Assembly (NCBI GenBank): GCA_965198865.1
Contig: CBDAQA010000022.1
Location: 248,001-312,000, forward strand
Direction of reading: 5' to 3'
Length of the DNA: 64,000 nt
Source of the DNA: CBDAQA01 sp965198865
GTDB lineage: Bacteria; Planctomycetota; Phycisphaerae; Tepidisphaerales; Tepidisphaeraceae
A model generated the notes under the pieces. The model searched no databases. It was not told where the DNA came from and saw only the letters and a list, made by a program, of their open reading frames with translations. The translations under genes were made by a program, and so were the position numbers. This document shows, in pieces, positions 51,229-59,585 of the stretch (position 1 is its first letter; each line of letters opens with the position of its first letter).

Positions 51229-51654
51229 ATGCCGCAGGAAACCAAGGCCGTTCCGTACAACCCCGATGACGCCGATGTCGCGACCGGCACGGTCCACGAG
51301 AACCTCGAAGGCTGGATCCCGCAACTTGCCAGCGACGACGAGATCCGATCGGCGTTGGAGAAGGCGTTCGACTACCGCGGCGACATCACCGTCACGCTGA
51401 AGGACGGCGGCAAACTGGAGGGCTACTGCTTTGACCGCCGGCCCGGCTCGACGCTGGCCGACAGCGTGGCCCGGTTTTTTCCAAAGGACCGCGACGAGAA
51501 GGTCACGGTCAAGTTCAGTGACGTCGCCGCCCTCGCCTTCACCGGCCGCGACACCGCCGCCGGCAAGAGCTTCGAGACCTGGGTCCGCAAGTACAACGAG
51601 AAGAAGGCCGCCGGCGAGACGAACATCGGGATCGAGCCCGAAGCGCTGGATTAA
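51229..51654 (+). CDS. Conserved hypothetical protein after hpnH
   Basis: A 141-residue soluble protein. A-F-D-Y-R-G-D-I-T-V-T-L-K-D-G-G-K-L-E-G-Y-C-F-D-R-R and D-V-A-A-L-A-F-T-G-R-D-T-A-A-G-K-S look highly conserved, and an Sm-like beta-barrel is suggested by the first segment. From memory, similar proteins occur in planctomycetes; I cannot name the function. GGAG lies before the ATG. A bidirectional hairpin follows at 51719. Confidence 0.6.
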   Translation: MPQETKAVPYNPDDADVATGTVHENLEGWIPQLASDDEIRSALEKAFDYRGDITVTLKDGGKLEGYCFDRRPGSTLADSVARFFPKDRDEKVTVKFSDVAALAFTGRDTAAGKSFETWVRKYNEKKAAGETNIGIEPEALD

Positions 51655-51659
51655 CCTTC

Positions 51660-51711
51660 ATCCGTCAGCCCCCCGCTCTGCGGGTTGTTCCAGTACCACC
51701 CCCAACGGAAT
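51660..51711. repeat. ATCCGTCAGCCCCC repeat, copy 1
   Basis: ATCCGTCAGCCCCC, a short GC hairpin, TTGTTCC and AACGGAA. A similar unit is at 61956-62002. It sits right after the stop codon of the preceding gene. Confidence 0.45.
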
Positions 51712-51718
51712 AGCAAAA

Positions 51719-51746
51719 GAGCCCGGCGGTTCACACCGCCGGGCTC
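51719..51746. terminator. Bidirectional terminator hairpin
   Basis: A perfect 12-base stem (GAGCCCGGCGGT / ACCGCCGGGCTC) with a TCAC loop between convergent genes. AAAA lies on its left, so on the minus strand it is followed by TTTT; it should end the helicase transcript and probably the hpnH transcript too. Confidence 0.75.
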
Positions 51747-51774
51747 CGTTCATCTTGTCAGTGGCCGATCGCGA

Positions 51775-53199
51775 TCAGCGACCGCCCGGGCGACGCCCGA
51801 CGGCGCTGCCGACGTGCTGCGGGCGAGCGCCACCGCCCGGCCGAGCGGCGGGGCGGCTGCCCTGGCCAGCGGGTCGATTGGCGGGCTTGCCGTGACCGCC
51901 GCCGGCGACCGGGTGGCTGGTTCGCGGTCGGGCCGACGCCGGGCCGTTGCGCGGGCCGTTGTTGGCGTAGCCCTGGGGACGGTGGTTGTTGTTCTGACCG
52001 CCGCCCTGGCGGAAACCGCCACCGTTGCGCATCGGTCGATCCTCGCGGTCCTCACCGTCGGCCAAGCTCGGCTCGGTGGCGGCGCCCCACAGGGTCTCCT
52101 TCACCGGGACCGGCTTGCGCATCAGTCGCTCGATCGCCTTGAGGAACGACACCTCCTCGCGATTGCAGAACGAGATGGCGACGCCCGTCGCGCCCGCCCG
52201 GCCGGTCCGGCCGATGCGGTGCATGTAGGTCTCGGGCTCGTGCGTCAGGTCGTAGTTGATCACGTGCGTCACGTCGTCCACGTCGATCCCGCGGGCGGCA
52301 ACGTCGGTGGCAACCATGACGGCGATCTTGCCGTTCTTGAAGTTCGCCAGGGCGCGCGTGCGGGCGTTCTGGCTCTTGTTGCCGTGGATCGCCTCGGCCC
52401 GGATGCCGGCGCGGTTCAGGTGCTGCGTCAGCCGGTCGGCCCCGTGCTTGGTGCGGGTGAAGGCGATCGTGCGGAACATGCTCAGCTCGTTGACGAGCCG
52501 GGCCAGCAGGGCCGGCTTGGCCGCCTTGTCGACCATGTAGACGCACTGCTCGATCAGGGCGTCGGTCTGCTTGACCGGGGCGATGTCGACGATGGCGGGG
52601 TCGCGCATCATGGCCGACGCCAGTCGGCGGATCTCGGTCGGAAGTGTGGCCGAGAACAACAGTGTCTGGCGGTTAGCCGGGACCTTGGTCCCGATCCGCT
52701 TGATGTCGGGCAGGAAGCCCATGTCGAGCATGCGGTCGGCCTCGTCCAGCACGAACGTCTCGATGCCGCTCAGGTCGACGTGCCCCTGCTCCATCAGGTC
52801 CATCAGCCGGCCGGGCGTAGCGACGATCACGTCGACGCCCCGGCGGAGGTCGTTGACCTGGGGGTTCTGATTCACGCCGCCGAAGATCAGCGTCATGCGG
52901 ATGTCGAGGTGCTTGCCGTAGGCGCGGAACGCGTCGCGGATCTGGCCCGCCAGCTCACGCGTGGGGCACAGGACCAGGCAGCGGGCCTTCTTCGTGGCCG
53001 TGCCCTGGGCCAGCCGGTGCAGGATCGGCAGGGCGAAGGCTGCGGTTTTGCCGGTGCCGGTCTGGGCCGAGGCGAGCACGTCGCGGCCGGCGACGGCGGG
53101 GGGGATGGCGGCGGCCTGCACGGGCGTGGCCGTGGTGTACCCCTCACCGGTAACGGCGCGGACGATCGGCTCGGCCAAATTTAGGTCGGTAAACAGCAT
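51775..53199 (-). CDS. DEAD-box RNA helicase (RhlE-like)
   Basis: A 474-residue ATP-dependent RNA helicase. Motifs in order: Q motif F-T-D-L-N-L...T-P-V-Q, A-Q-T-G-T-G-K-T (I), P-T-R-E-L-A (Ia), D-E-A-D (II), S-A-T (III), D-V-A-A-R-G-I-D (V) and H-R-I-G-R-T-G-R-A-G (VI). The C-terminal 100 residues are a Gly/Arg/Asn/Pro-rich disordered tail, likely an RNA-binding region. The RhlE subfamily is suggested by overall layout. It is transcribed toward the shared hairpin at 51719. Confidence 0.93.
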   Translation of the reverse strand: MLFTDLNLAEPIVRAVTGEGYTTATPVQAAAIPPAVAGRDVLASAQTGTGKTAAFALPILHRLAQGTATKKARCLVLCPTRELAGQIRDAFRAYGKHLDIRMTLIFGGVNQNPQVNDLRRGVDVIVATPGRLMDLMEQGHVDLSGIETFVLDEADRMLDMGFLPDIKRIGTKVPANRQTLLFSATLPTEIRRLASAMMRDPAIVDIAPVKQTDALIEQCVYMVDKAAKPALLARLVNELSMFRTIAFTRTKHGADRLTQHLNRAGIRAEAIHGNKSQNARTRALANFKNGKIAVMVATDVAARGIDVDDVTHVINYDLTHEPETYMHRIGRTGRAGATGVAISFCNREEVSFLKAIERLMRKPVPVKETLWGAATEPSLADGEDREDRPMRNGGGFRQGGGQNNNHRPQGYANNGPRNGPASARPRTSHPVAGGGHGKPANRPAGQGSRPAARPGGGARPQHVGSAVGRRPGGR

Positions 53200-53438
53200 G
53201 GGCTAGGACTTCCTGCGGACGGTTGCGGCCGCGGTGGTGGTGCGCACCGCCGGCCCCGACCACTGCGGGTCGGTCAGACCAGATATGCGCTGCAACTGTG
53301 GCAGAGAACGATCAGACCGTGCCGGGGAGGCAGGGTGTCAGAAGGATCGCGGCGGGCAGTTGACGAGAGGAGTATAGCACGTTAGCCGCCGAACGGAAGG
53401 GGGCCGAGAAGATTCGTCGGCGGCACGCGGTGGAGACC

Positions 53439-53760
53439 GGCCACGAATGGCACGAATCAAACGAGAGGATCCACGAAGGACACGAAGAGACACGAAGGGC
53501 AGAAAGGCGAATTCGACTGCTTTGTCTCCAAGCTCGATCGTGACACGGGCCTCCGGCCCGTGCGGGGTGGTCATAGCAGCAGAAGTCGCTGATGTGCCGG
53601 CATCGCACGCGCGGGCCGGAGCCCATGTCACGTTGGGATCGCCAACATGTGCGAGCCTTGAGACAGAGCAGAATCCGACGCTTCATTTCGCACCTGTATG
53701 GCTTCGTGTGCCTTCGTGGATGACCCTCCGCATTCGTGTTCATTCGTGCCACGCGTGGCT
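53439..53760. repeat. Nested about 320-base palindromic element
   Basis: Outer arms (about 53439-53500 and 53685-53760) are imperfect reverse complements built on CCACGAAGGACACGAAG and CACGAATGGCACGAAT words. Inner arms pair GTGACACGGGCCTCCGGCCC with ATGGGCTCCGGCCCGCGC-like sequence, and GTCTCCAAGCTCG with GTCTCAAGGCTCG. The element fills most of the 576-base gap between the helicase and bestrophin genes; I see no gene in the gap. Confidence 0.6.
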
Positions 53761-53775
53761 GTCCTCCCCACCGCC

Positions 53776-54663
53776 CTACCACAGAACGCCCCGCTCCGGC
53801 TGGATGGGTTCGGGCAGGTCGGTCTCGCCCATCGCCTGGCAGAGGTTGATCTCGATCGTCCGGCACAGGGCGATCATCGACACGTCGTACGGCCGGTTCT
53901 CGAACGGGTTCTCCAGGTTCTTCCCGATCTGGTTGATCACCAGGAACGTGCCGGCCACGAGCATCGTGACCAGCGGCGTCATCCCCTTCAGCTCGTCGAC
54001 GAGGACGACCGGCAGCAGCAGGCAGTACAGGTAGATGAACAGCTCCGGGTAGACGTCGTACTGCCGGGGGAGCGGCGTGTTCTTGATCCGCTCCATGCCG
54101 CCGATGATGTTTGACAGGTTGGTGACCGTGTCGTCCAACTGCTGCAACCGTTGCTCGGTGATGACGCCTGCGGCGGCGGCCGAGGCGATCTCGGTGCCCA
54201 TCGCCAGCATGAGGGCGGCGGGGACGTTCTTCTCGGATCGCAGCTTCGCCGCGATGGCCGGGTCGACGAACCGGTCGACATCGGCCCACGGTTCCTGGCG
54301 GCGCAGGCTGCACCGGCAGGCGTGGACGAACGCGACCTGCAGCCGAACCAACCGTCGCCCGTTCTCAGGGTCGGTCACGTACGAAAGCGCCTGCCGGGAC
54401 ATCGTCCGCGACGCGTTGACGAGTGCGCCCCACAGCTGCCGCGCCTCCCACCACCGGGCGTAGGCGGTGTTGGTGCGGAAGCCCAGCAGGATGCTGAGCA
54501 CGACGCCGAACACGGTCAGCGACACGTCCGGCACCGTCACCTTGCGGATCGGGTTGTACCGGTCCACCAGCAGAACCGCGATCGACAGCCCGAGCACCGC
54601 TGCCAGAGGGCCGCCGATCTGCTTCAGGATGCGGGGGACGTGGGGGTAGCCGTTGACGACCAT
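53776..54663 (-). CDS. Bestrophin family anion channel
   Basis: A 295-residue bestrophin/UPF0187 protein. L-L-G-F-R-T-N-T-A-Y-A-R-W-W-E-A-R-Q-L-W near 60-79 is the family hallmark; four hydrophobic regions fit the channel, and the end has N-P-F-E-N-R-P-Y-D-V-S-M with the conserved acidic C-terminal loop. Bacterial homologues form pentameric anion or cation channels. The carbonic anhydrase gene just upstream on the same strand suggests bicarbonate as substrate, as for algal thylakoid bestrophins; that is inference. Confidence 0.88.
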   Translation of the reverse strand: MVVNGYPHVPRILKQIGGPLAAVLGLSIAVLLVDRYNPIRKVTVPDVSLTVFGVVLSILLGFRTNTAYARWWEARQLWGALVNASRTMSRQALSYVTDPENGRRLVRLQVAFVHACRCSLRRQEPWADVDRFVDPAIAAKLRSEKNVPAALMLAMGTEIASAAAAGVITEQRLQQLDDTVTNLSNIIGGMERIKNTPLPRQYDVYPELFIYLYCLLLPVVLVDELKGMTPLVTMLVAGTFLVINQIGKNLENPFENRPYDVSMIALCRTIEINLCQAMGETDLPEPIQPERGVLW

Positions 54664-54705
54664 GCGGGGGGCTCAGGACTAAAGTTGCGGGGTTTAACAT
54701 GCGCC

Positions 54706-54793
54706 TGCCGCTTGCGGCTTCGCGGATCCAGTTGCGTGGATGCGCCAATGGATGGCAGTCCACGTCGCTGCGTCCGCGAAGCCGCAAGCGGCA
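54706..54793. repeat. REP-like perfect inverted repeat
   Basis: Arms 54706-54726 and 54773-54793 are exact 21-base reverse complements (core CCGCTTGCGGCTTCGCGG). It starts 42 bases upstream of the bestrophin start and ends right at the carbonic anhydrase stop codon, so it separates the two genes. Confidence 0.7.
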
Positions 54794-55438
54794 TCATGCC
54801 GGGATCAACGGCACGAAGTCGCCGCCAGGCGCGCCGTCGTGCGTCTCGATCTTCCCGGTGGGGATCTCGTAGTACCACCCGTGGACGCGCAGCGTCCCCG
54901 CGTGCAGGTGCGCCGCCACGGCGGGGTAGGTCCGCAGGTTCGCCAACTGCGTGATGACGTTCAGCTTCGTCACCGCCTCCAGATACTCCGGCGTGTTCCA
55001 GTTCTTCGACCCGTCCTGGGTCACGTCCGCCAGCCGCCGGGCCGACGCGGCGAAGCGCAGCCACTCGGTCACCCGCGGCACCAGGTGGTCGTCGTCCGGG
55101 TCCATCAGGCTCTTGATCGCCCCGCACCCGCTGTGGCCGCAAATGACGATCTCCTCGATCCGGAGCACGTCGATCGCGTACTCCATCACCGTGGCGACCG
55201 ACCCGTCGGTCGTGCCGTGCGGCGGTACCACGTTGCCGATGTTCCGGCAGATGAACAGCTCGCCCGGCTCGGCCGACGTGATCAGGTTCGGGTTGATGCG
55301 CGAGTCCGAGCAGGTCAGGAACAGCACCTTGGGATGCTGCTGGTTGCCCAGCTTGCGGAACAGTTCAGCCTTCTGCGGGAACACCTCGCGCTGGAACTTG
55401 CCGACCCCGGCCACGATCTTGTCAAAGCTTTCACCCAT
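54794..55438 (-). CDS. can: Beta-class carbonic anhydrase
   Basis: A 214-residue enzyme interconverting CO2 and bicarbonate. Zinc ligands Cys43, His102 and Cys105 are in T-C-S-D-S-R (with the Asp45-Arg47 dyad) and G-H-S-G-C-G. C-R-N-I-G-N-V-V-P-P follows as in the family. It probably acts with the bestrophin channel encoded next on the same strand. No signal peptide, so cytoplasmic. Confidence 0.95.
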   Translation of the reverse strand: MGESFDKIVAGVGKFQREVFPQKAELFRKLGNQQHPKVLFLTCSDSRINPNLITSAEPGELFICRNIGNVVPPHGTTDGSVATVMEYAIDVLRIEEIVICGHSGCGAIKSLMDPDDDHLVPRVTEWLRFAASARRLADVTQDGSKNWNTPEYLEAVTKLNVITQLANLRTYPAVAAHLHAGTLRVHGWYYEIPTGKIETHDGAPGGDFVPLIPA

Positions 55439-55604
55439 GGCGTCTGTCTCCCGTTCGACCTCGACGTGTTGCCTTGCCCGATTCGGTGGTGTTCATGTTT
55501 ACGGGCCGGGTCGGTTGCACGGAACATGGGCAAATTTCTTACCGACTGTTCGTTTCCACGCTGAGGACCAACTTGACGGTAAACGTTTGGGTAGAATTTG
55601 CAGC

Positions 55605-56783
55605 GTGGTAACGCCGGTGCGGTCCATCCTGCACGTCGACATGGACGCGTTCTACGCGTCGGTGGAGATGCTGGACGACCCGTCGCTTAGTGGGAAGCCG
55701 GTGCTGGTGGGGCACGATGGGCCGCGTGGCGTCGTGTCGGCCGCCAGCTACCCAGCGCGCGTGTTCGGCTGCCACAGCGCCCAGCCGATGGCGGTCGCCC
55801 TTCGCCTCTGCCCACACGCGATCGTCCGACCGGTGCGGTTCGACCGCTACCGCCAGTTGAGCCGGGCCGTGTTCGACGTGTTCGACCGGTTCAGCCCCGT
55901 GATCGAGCCGCTCAGCGTGGACGAGGCGTTCCTCGACCTCACTGGCACCGAGCGGTTGTTGGGCACCGATCTGGTGGCGATCGGCCGGGACCTGAAGTCT
56001 CAGATCCGGGACGAGACCGGCCTGACGGCCAGCGTCGGCGTCGCGCCGAACAAGTTCCTGGCCAAGCTCGCGAGCGATCTGGAGAAGCCCGACGGCCTGA
56101 CCGTCATCGCGCCGGCCACGCTGGATGCCATCCTGCTGCCGTTGCCGATCGAGCGGATTTGGGGCGTCGGTCCGGCGACGGCGACCAGGCTGCGGGCGAT
56201 GAACATCCGCACGTTCGCCGACCTGCGCCGGACCGATCCCGCTGCCCTGGCCGCGCGGTTCGGCACGCACGAGGCCGAGCGGTACCGGCGGCTCGCCTTC
56301 GGCCTGGACGATCGCCCGGTGCACACCGATCGGCAGGCGAAGAGCATCGGCCACGAGCGGACGTTCGGCGCCGACGTGCAGGATGCCGACGTTCTGCGGT
56401 CGGTGCTGCTGGAGCAGACGGAGGACGTCTCGGCCCGCCTCCGTCGGGGGGGCGTGCTGGCGCGCACGGTGACGGTCAAGATCCGCAGCGGCGAGTTCCG
56501 GACAGTCACGCGCCGGTCGACGCTGCCGCGCCCGGTCGACACGACGGCCCCGCTGTGGGAGGTGGCCCGATCGCTGTTCGACGTTTGGGCCACTGCCGAG
56601 TTCCGCCCGGTGCGGTTGATCGGCGTCGCCGCCGCCGACCTGGCCGAGCCGACGGAGCAGCTGGACCTGTTCGCCGACCCCGCCGCGGAGCGGCAGGGCA
56701 AGATCGACGCGACAGTCGACCGCATCAACGCCCGCTTCGGCAAGGGGTCCGTCCGGCGCGTGGGGCCAAAATCGAAGGAGTAG
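55605..56783 (+). CDS. dinB: DNA polymerase IV (Y family)
   Basis: A 392-residue translesion polymerase. L-H-V-D-M-D-A-F-Y-A-S-V-E near the start and P-L-S-V-D-E-A-F-L-D hold the catalytic acidic residues; the helix-hairpin-helix region has I-W-G-V-G-P-A-T-A-T-R-L. The tail Q-L-D-L-F is a beta-clamp binding motif. I chose the GTG at 55605; another GTG lies four codons on. The convergent imuA-imuB pair gives a cluster of mutagenesis genes. I could not define a LexA site. Confidence 0.95.
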   Translation: MVTPVRSILHVDMDAFYASVEMLDDPSLSGKPVLVGHDGPRGVVSAASYPARVFGCHSAQPMAVALRLCPHAIVRPVRFDRYRQLSRAVFDVFDRFSPVIEPLSVDEAFLDLTGTERLLGTDLVAIGRDLKSQIRDETGLTASVGVAPNKFLAKLASDLEKPDGLTVIAPATLDAILLPLPIERIWGVGPATATRLRAMNIRTFADLRRTDPAALAARFGTHEAERYRRLAFGLDDRPVHTDRQAKSIGHERTFGADVQDADVLRSVLLEQTEDVSARLRRGGVLARTVTVKIRSGEFRTVTRRSTLPRPVDTTAPLWEVARSLFDVWATAEFRPVRLIGVAAADLAEPTEQLDLFADPAAERQGKIDATVDRINARFGKGSVRRVGPKSKE

Positions 56784-56802
56784 TGGAACCGAAAAGAGGT
56801 CT

Positions 56803-56890
56803 ACCACGGAGCCACGGAGAGGAGCGGTGAAAACGACGGCAACCGCCCGCTTGCTGGGTTCTCTCCGCGTCTTTGCTCCTTCGTGGTTAT
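56803..56890. repeat. Degenerate CCACGAAGG-family hairpin
   Basis: TACCACGGAGCCACGGAGAGGAGC at one end and GCTCCTTCGTGGTTATCC at the other are imperfect reverse complements. The element lies between the ends of the convergent dinB and imuB genes. Confidence 0.5.
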
Positions 56891-56934
56891 CCGGCGCTCG
56901 CTTCTTGAGGACGACGATTCTGAGGGCGACGCCA

Positions 56935-58566
56935 TCACGCGAAGGTGCCGTGGAGGAACCACCGGCGCGATGGCAGGGCGCGGAAGACCCAGAACCGTCG
57001 GCCGTCGGGGGTGACGACGTCGTAGTAGTCGCGGGTCTTGTCGTGGCCGGTCCACCAGACGCCGGCGATCCGCCGCGGCCCGACGGCATGGGCCAGCTCG
57101 TGCCGGATGCCGTCGACCACGAACAGGGCCGGTCGGCCGAGGTCGTCGTCGCTGGGGCGGAGCGTCACGACCACCTCGGTCGGCGTTGCCAGCAGCCGCA
57201 GTGGGGGCGAAATGCCAACCCCGTTTAGCGACGGCCCGGAGGGCCGGGCTAATTGCGCCGATGGGCGCACCAGAGCCCGGCCCTCCGGGCCGTCGCTAAG
57301 CGGTAGCATGGTCCACGCCCGCTCGGGCAGGTGGGACTCGACCGGACGCACGCGCTGCACGACCTGGTGCGACCATCGCACGCGCAGCCGTTCGGTCAGC
57401 CGGGCGACCTCGGCGTCGGCGTCGTGCCGGTCGCGACCGATCAGGCGGGACTGCGCCTCAGCATACCGCTCCCACGCCGGCGCCGACACCTCGACGGCCG
57501 TGAACCCGTCCCGGGCGCGGGCGTCCTCGGTCGCGCACCGAAGCAGGTTGAACAGGGACGAAGTGTCGCGCGACGGGCGCGACAGCGGCACGTCCCGCAC
57601 GACCGGCGGCTCCCCCTCGCACCAGAACGTCGCCCGGAGCCGCGTCGCCCCGCCCCCGCGACGGTTCAGGTCGAGCACCACCCGCGCCAGCAGCTCGTGC
57701 AGCACCGCCCAAATCGCCTCCAGCGCGGGGACCGGCCCGTCGAACGCCATGGCCGCGGCCACCGGGGCGGGCGGGTCGAGCAGCGCCAGCGGCTCGGCCG
57801 TCCGGCCGGTCGCCTGGTCGAGCCGGGTGAGCAGGTCCGCCTCGAACCGGGCCGGCAGCAGGTCGCGGGGTAACGCCATGAGTTGCGCGATCGTATCGAT
57901 GCCGACCATTCGTAGCCGGTCGGCCACGTCGGGGTCCATCCGCAGGGCGAGGGGGGACAGGGGGGCGAGCGCGCCGTCCACCTCGGGTTCGGTGACGACC
58001 CGGCCGGTGTGCGCCAGCGCCCAGGCGGCCCCGGGCGTGGGGGCGATCGCGAGGTGGGCCGATAGCCCCAGGCGGGCGACGGCGTCGGTCGCCAGTTGGA
58101 GCAGCGCGTCGAACCCGCCGAACAGCCGGTCGCAGCCGGTCACGTCGAGGAACAGGCCGTTCGAAGCGGCGATGGCGACGGCGGGGGTGAAGCGCATGAG
58201 GTACCGGCCGAGTGCGGCCAGGCCGCGGGCGTCGCGGTCGGGCTCGTGGTCGGCGTGGGTCAGGCCCGGGCACAGCGCCTGCGCCTCGGCCAGCGTGAGG
58301 CCGGGGCGGACGGCGCGCGACCGGGCGAGGTCGCAGGCGGCGACGACCACCCGGCGGCGGTTGACGGAGGTGATGAGCACGAGGGCCTCGGCCCGGCCTG
58401 CCCGCTTCAGCGGGCAGGAGAATGGGATATTGGTTTGGCTTTCCCTGCCCGCTGAAGCGGGCAGGCCGGGCGACAGGCGTGGGTTAGCCAACGGCGCGCA
58501 GCCGGAACGGCGTCGCAGCCGGTCGATGGGCCAGTTGTTCAACCGCACGCACAGCGTTCGTCTCAC
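56935..58566 (-). CDS. imuB: ImuB, Y-family-like mutagenesis protein
   Basis: A 543-residue Y-family polymerase relative that lacks the catalytic acidic residues and acts as a hub for ImuA and DnaE2 in SOS mutagenesis. The GTG start at 58566 gives R-R-T-L-C-V-R-L-N-N-W-P-I-D-R-L; L-F-L-D-V-T-G-C-D-R-L-F-G-G near 150 replaces the polymerase active site. Two palindromic repeats lie in frame, coding for about residues 33-59 and 423-448, neither found in the usual ImuB layout. It overlaps imuA by 83 bases. No dnaE2 in the window. Confidence 0.88.
   Translation of the reverse strand: MRRTLCVRLNNWPIDRLRRRSGCAPLANPRLSPGLPASAGRESQTNIPFSCPLKRAGRAEALVLITSVNRRRVVVAACDLARSRAVRPGLTLAEAQALCPGLTHADHEPDRDARGLAALGRYLMRFTPAVAIAASNGLFLDVTGCDRLFGGFDALLQLATDAVARLGLSAHLAIAPTPGAAWALAHTGRVVTEPEVDGALAPLSPLALRMDPDVADRLRMVGIDTIAQLMALPRDLLPARFEADLLTRLDQATGRTAEPLALLDPPAPVAAAMAFDGPVPALEAIWAVLHELLARVVLDLNRRGGGATRLRATFWCEGEPPVVRDVPLSRPSRDTSSLFNLLRCATEDARARDGFTAVEVSAPAWERYAEAQSRLIGRDRHDADAEVARLTERLRVRWSHQVVQRVRPVESHLPERAWTMLPLSDGPEGRALVRPSAQLARPSGPSLNGVGISPPLRLLATPTEVVVTLRPSDDDLGRPALFVVDGIRHELAHAVGPRRIAGVWWTGHDKTRDYYDVVTPDGRRFWVFRALPSRRWFLHGTFA
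57225..57299. repeat. Palindrome inside imuB (C-terminal)
   Basis: A 75-base palindrome with perfect 26-base arms (57225-57250, 57274-57299; core GACGGCCCGGAGGGCCGGGC) and an inner TGCGCC/GGCGCA hairpin. Its length is a multiple of three and it keeps the imuB frame, coding for a polar G-P-E-G-R-A...R-P-S-G-P-S segment. Confidence 0.85.
58392..58470. repeat. Palindrome inside imuB (N-terminal)
   Basis: A 79-base palindrome with perfect 27-base arms (58392-58418, 58444-58470; core CTGCCCGCTTCAGCGGGCAG). It codes in frame for G-L-P-A-S-A-G-R-E-S...P-L-K-R-A-G-R-A, placed where ImuB proteins normally have a short loop. Its core recurs at 15962-16015. Confidence 0.85.
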
Positions 58567-59218
58567 GGTCGGCCTCCAGGGTGACGCGTTGCCCGACCCA
58601 GCCGCCGTGGCCATGGATCAGTTGGATTTGCCACCGTTGCACCGCGGCGTCGCCAGGGGCGGGGGTGACGAGCCAGCGCGTGGCGGCGGCGTAGACGTCG
58701 GCGCGACCCCAAGGGCGCATCAGGACGCCGATGCCACCCCCGCGCTCGGCGGCCAATTGGAGCCGGCGAGCCTCGACGCGCGCGAGCCTGGGGATGGCCG
58801 CCACGACGGCGACGACGGCGGGGCACCGCAAACACTCGGCGACGGCCCACACCTCGTCGCGCGGCGTCGGCGGGCGGAGCAGCATCAACCGGTCCAGCGG
58901 CACCCCCCCGGCGGCGACGGCGGGGGGATACAGGTCGCCGGCGGGGTCGGACCAGACGACGATGCCGCCCTCGTCATCGGGATCGGACAGCAGCGCCGAG
59001 CGGGCCAGCAGCAGCGCGAACGATCGGGGGGGCAGACCGTGGGCGGGGTCGGACAACGCCTCGTGGACGGCCCCGCGGGTGAACGTGCCGTTGGGTGACA
59101 GATCGTCCAGCAGGGCTAGACCGGTGGTGAACGACCGCCGACTGTGCATCGCCGTTGCGCCCTCCGACAGCGTCTGAAGCAGCCCGCGATGACTAGTGAC
59201 TATACGCACTGCGACCAT
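58484..59218 (-). CDS. imuA: ImuA, RecA-like mutagenesis protein
   Basis: A 244-residue RecA-fold protein of the ImuA/SulA-like group. It has F-T-R-G-A-V-H-E-A-L near 45 and the ATPase-fold segments S-F-A-L-L-L-A-R and G-G-I-V-V-W-S-D; the classical Walker A is weak, as in the family. It cooperates with ImuB, encoded in the overlapping next frame. The ATG at 59218 is the first in-frame start. Confidence 0.85.
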   Translation of the reverse strand: MVAVRIVTSHRGLLQTLSEGATAMHSRRSFTTGLALLDDLSPNGTFTRGAVHEALSDPAHGLPPRSFALLLARSALLSDPDDEGGIVVWSDPAGDLYPPAVAAGGVPLDRLMLLRPPTPRDEVWAVAECLRCPAVVAVVAAIPRLARVEARRLQLAAERGGGIGVLMRPWGRADVYAAATRWLVTPAPGDAAVQRWQIQLIHGHGGWVGQRVTLEADRETNAVRAVEQLAHRPAATPFRLRAVG

Positions 59219-59323
59219 CCCTTGTTCGGAAAAAGTTAGGGTAATGGTTGGGCACGCTGGACGTCAATCTGCGATCGGGGTGCGCGACAGGAAAGCCGAA
59301 GTTCGGGGTGGTGAAGCTGGGGG

Positions 59324-59515
59324 GTGGGCACCGCTTGGGCGGGGGGGGCTTTACGGGGAACGGGCAAGCGGGTGCTATTCGCCCATGCGATGCGTGATGC
59401 GGGAGAAGCTGTGGTCGGTCGGCGGGGACCTCACCTGGACGATGCCGACGCGGTGCTGGTGCTGGCGTGCCCCGTCGTGGTGGACCTGTGTACGCGGAAG
59501 AAGCCAGAGGAGTGA
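59324..59515 (+). pseudogene. Possible C-terminal remnant, unknown
   Basis: The frame ends R-V-L-F-A-H-A-M-R-D-A-G-E-A-V-V-G-R-R-G with V-L-V-L-A-C-P-V-V-V-D-L-C after it, and has coding-like third-position GC, but the upstream part dissolves into G runs with no ribosome site. I read it as the 3' end of a lost gene; it fills most of the 367-base gap between imuA and lptB. Confidence 0.3.
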
Positions 59516-59585
59516 GTTGCTGGTCGTTAGTTGGTAGTTGTCATTTTGCGCTGAAGCTTCCAACCAACTGGCAGCCAGCAATCGC

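Noticed and set aside
55570..55604. LexA-type operator before dinB
   Set aside because: No clear palindromic SOS box could be defined and the lineage's LexA site is not known to me.
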